A model generated the notes under the pieces. That model did no database searches. It was not told where the DNA came from and saw only the letters and a list, made by a program, of their open reading frames with translations. Made by a program: the position numbers and the translations under genes. This document shows, in pieces, positions 62,205 to 64,000 of a stretch of 64,000 bases of DNA. Source of the stretch: Tillus elongatus. Its lineage: Eukaryota > Arthropoda > Insecta > Coleoptera > Cleridae. The stretch spans positions 199,788,778 through 199,852,777 of the forward strand of contig OZ023262.1 in the NCBI GenBank assembly GCA_964006375.1, given 5' to 3'. How positions within the stretch are numbered: position 1 is the first letter of the stretch; every line of letters begins with the position of its first letter.

Positions 62205-62555
62205 CGCATGGATCTCCCTTTGCGCATGGAGTTACCTTTTCGCATGGACCTACCACTCCGCATGGATCCACCTTTGCGAATGGCTCTCCCTTTGGGCGCG
62301 GATCTGCCTTTGCGCATAGATCGCCTTTTGCGCATGGATTTACCTTTGCGCATGGATCTACCTTTGTTAATGGATCTTCCTTTCTACATGGATTCACCTT
62401 TGCGAAATGATCTACCTTTCCGTATGGATCCACCCTTGCGAAATGATCTATCTCTCCGCATGGATTGCGCATAGATCTACCTCTGCGCATGAATACACCT
62501 TTTTACATGGATATACGTTTTCCTATGTATCAACCTTTTCGTATGGATCTACCCT
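62205..62555 (+). repeat. 18 bp minisatellite, ~19 units
   Basis: Degenerate tandem copies of CGCATGGATCTACCTTTG. Because 18 is a multiple of 3, both strands stay open for over 90 codons with a hexapeptide period (RMDLPL on plus; GDPCAK-like on minus). Most likely non-coding. Confidence 0.93.
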
Positions 62556-62880
62556 TACGTAACGCACTTGCCGCGTCAGTATTTCTTCCATAATATGTAT
62601 TAATTATATCATTGTTCATTACCGTGACGCACTTGCTGCATCAATATATGTTATTTTTAAAATTTCCGTTTTACTTGTATTAATTATAATAGTTCTTTAC
62701 CGCAACGCACTTGCTGCGTCAATATATGTGATTTTTAAGTTTTCCGATTTGTTTGATAAATCTTACAATACTGTCTACCATAACATACTTTCTGCGTCAG
62801 TATTTCTTCCATAATATTATGTATTAATTATTATAATATTGTTCATTGCCGTAACGCACTTCCTGCATATTGATGCTGAT
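62556..62880 (-). repeat. Tandem cluster of R1/R2 5' cores
   Basis: Five copies of an ACCRTAACGCACTTGCTGCG core at about 62558, 62622, 62700, 62778 and 62850, with short spacers that also repeat (GTATTTCTTCCATAATAT and TATTAATTAT). All are in the same direction. Confidence 0.85.
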
Positions 62881-64000
62881 ATATATTCATATATTGTATG
62901 AAAATATTATTTAACATTTTCTTGACAAACTCTTCCTACCGGATAGCCAGTTTGCTCAGCTTAACCGAATTATTTTTGTAGGGAGAGGAAAAACGAATTG
63001 AGTTTCAGAATAGGCCTTCCAATTTGGCATTAGATAACATAATTACGCTATTAAAAATGGAAAGTAGTGGCCGTTGCGTATGTAGAGTTAAATAAAGATT
63101 CAATTTATAGCCATACCTGCAGTTACACAATCACATAAATGTCCTAAAATATGCACTCGTTGAAGACATACCACTAAAACGTGACACCCACTAAAACCTT
63201 TTTTTACAGCGTTTTTCATTAAAATTAACCTCAAAGACCTAATGTAATGATATAAATAGACAATAAAATATAACGTTTCTGAAACCATTTAGAAATAATG
63301 TAATATGGCAAACCCGTAAAAATTGCAGATAAACGTTTTCAACAAATTACCATATAAAGATGGGAGAATTGAAATGGATTATCTTGAAACAACTTCTTAA
63401 ACTATATTATATTATATACAGACAACTCAGTTTACTTCCAACCGCATTAATAATCACCTGATAAATAATTACGCTCCCACAAACAGATAGTACCTCACTG
63501 CAAAAACAGTACACGATTTTCTTCACTGGAAATGCTTTATAACAATAATATGATATTTCTCAAATATGTGGGCGTTAAGCAGTAATTATTGTAAATTCTA
63601 TTCTCGACCTAAAAAATAGGTGAAAGGGGTCAATTTAAAAGCTGTTTTCTCATTAACAAATTCAATCAATTGACCCAATCTGTGGGTAAACACCTAATCT
63701 TTAATAGTCAGTCGAGGTTAATCCGGCACTATATTAATTCCGGACGTGACGTACACGTCCTGATTAGCTCTCAAAGTGTCGCATATTTTGACCTTTGAGC
63801 AAATAATTTTTAAACCCTCTCTGTCAAAAATTCCACTGACGTGACTTGTTCAAAGTAGACTAATTTAACGAAAAACCAGCCGCTCTCCAGAAAGTTCTCA
63901 AAATTTGATGTTTAACAAAAAATGTCCCGTCAACTTTAAAGGAATAAAAGCTGCCCTACTCGATGTAAAATTTTCTGAAAATTCCGTTTTTGGTAATGGC
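62881..64000. other. Unassigned DNA at right edge
   Basis: No repeat or gene recognised. The stretch from about 63690 is less AT-rich and has no repeat match in the window, so it may be unique host DNA. Confidence 0.4.

Noticed and set aside
62197..62490. Antisense protein of the 18 bp minisatellite
   Set aside because: The frame follows from a repeat period divisible by three; nothing supports translation.

Overview
This is eukaryotic, almost certainly insect, repeat-rich DNA. It is very AT-rich, has about 18 long (TA)n arrays, and carries tRNA-derived SINEs, Penelope-like elements (PLEs), RTE-like and RNase H-bearing non-LTR retrotransposons, and many mariner-like DDE transposase fossils of insect type. 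I see no intact host gene and no bacterial-style operon. The species cannot be named from this sequence. All alignments between copies were made by eye.

Layout. 1-235 transposase tail; 680-2720 repeat R2 (minus); 4323-4478 hairpin; 4505-6330 PLE-1 with a 7 x 70 bp minisatellite; 6368-7290 (TA)n and R1 fragments; 7390-7570 SINE; 8041-12408 a Tc1/mariner-type transposon (T1) interrupted by a non-LTR fragment and by a complete R1 (10921-12278); 13490-14700 two transposase remnants; 14905-16431 SINEs between (TA)n arrays; 17765-19385 R1 and PLE-1 3' end; 20060-20620 R3; 24152-27050 RTE-like element with its 3' end in triplicate; 27752-28033 hammerhead ribozyme and a 71 bp inverted repeat; 28318-29365 RTE 3' end and transposase; 29505-30917 R1; 31583-32718 deleted transposon T5; 33745-36716 R1 split by transposon T3; 36830-37755 transposase T6; 38599-41205 three R1 pieces; 41215-42815 PLE-2; 42935-43400 R4; 44110-45430 PLE N-terminal fragments bracketed by inverted hammerhead modules; 45815-48250 R1, perfect hairpin and PLE-3; 48400-50560 R1 and R7; 50720-51560 transposase; 51965-52745 R4 pair; 53336-54605 inverted PLE-type termini; 55640-55710 tRNA-like head; 56636-58708 R2 (plus); 59800-60960 non-LTR RNase H; 61035-62880 R1 fragments, an 18 bp minisatellite and a cluster of R1 termini; 62881-64000 nothing recognised.

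Two themes stand out. (1) PLE-derived segments repeatedly end in a hairpin with hammerhead-ribozyme architecture: a CUGANGA-like core, stem II, CGAAA, then a short palindrome in place of stem III. At least five sequence-unrelated versions occur, and the one at 27752-27812 (minus) has a complete two-part stem I. (2) One dispersed non-coding family (R1, related to R2) carries a (TA)n array at a fixed internal position and a terminal hairpin. One copy is inserted cleanly between A and T with no visible target duplication, which suggests a Helitron-like non-autonomous element. The (TA)n arrays often mark junctions between unrelated repeats, so R1 may both spread microsatellites and create insertion targets.
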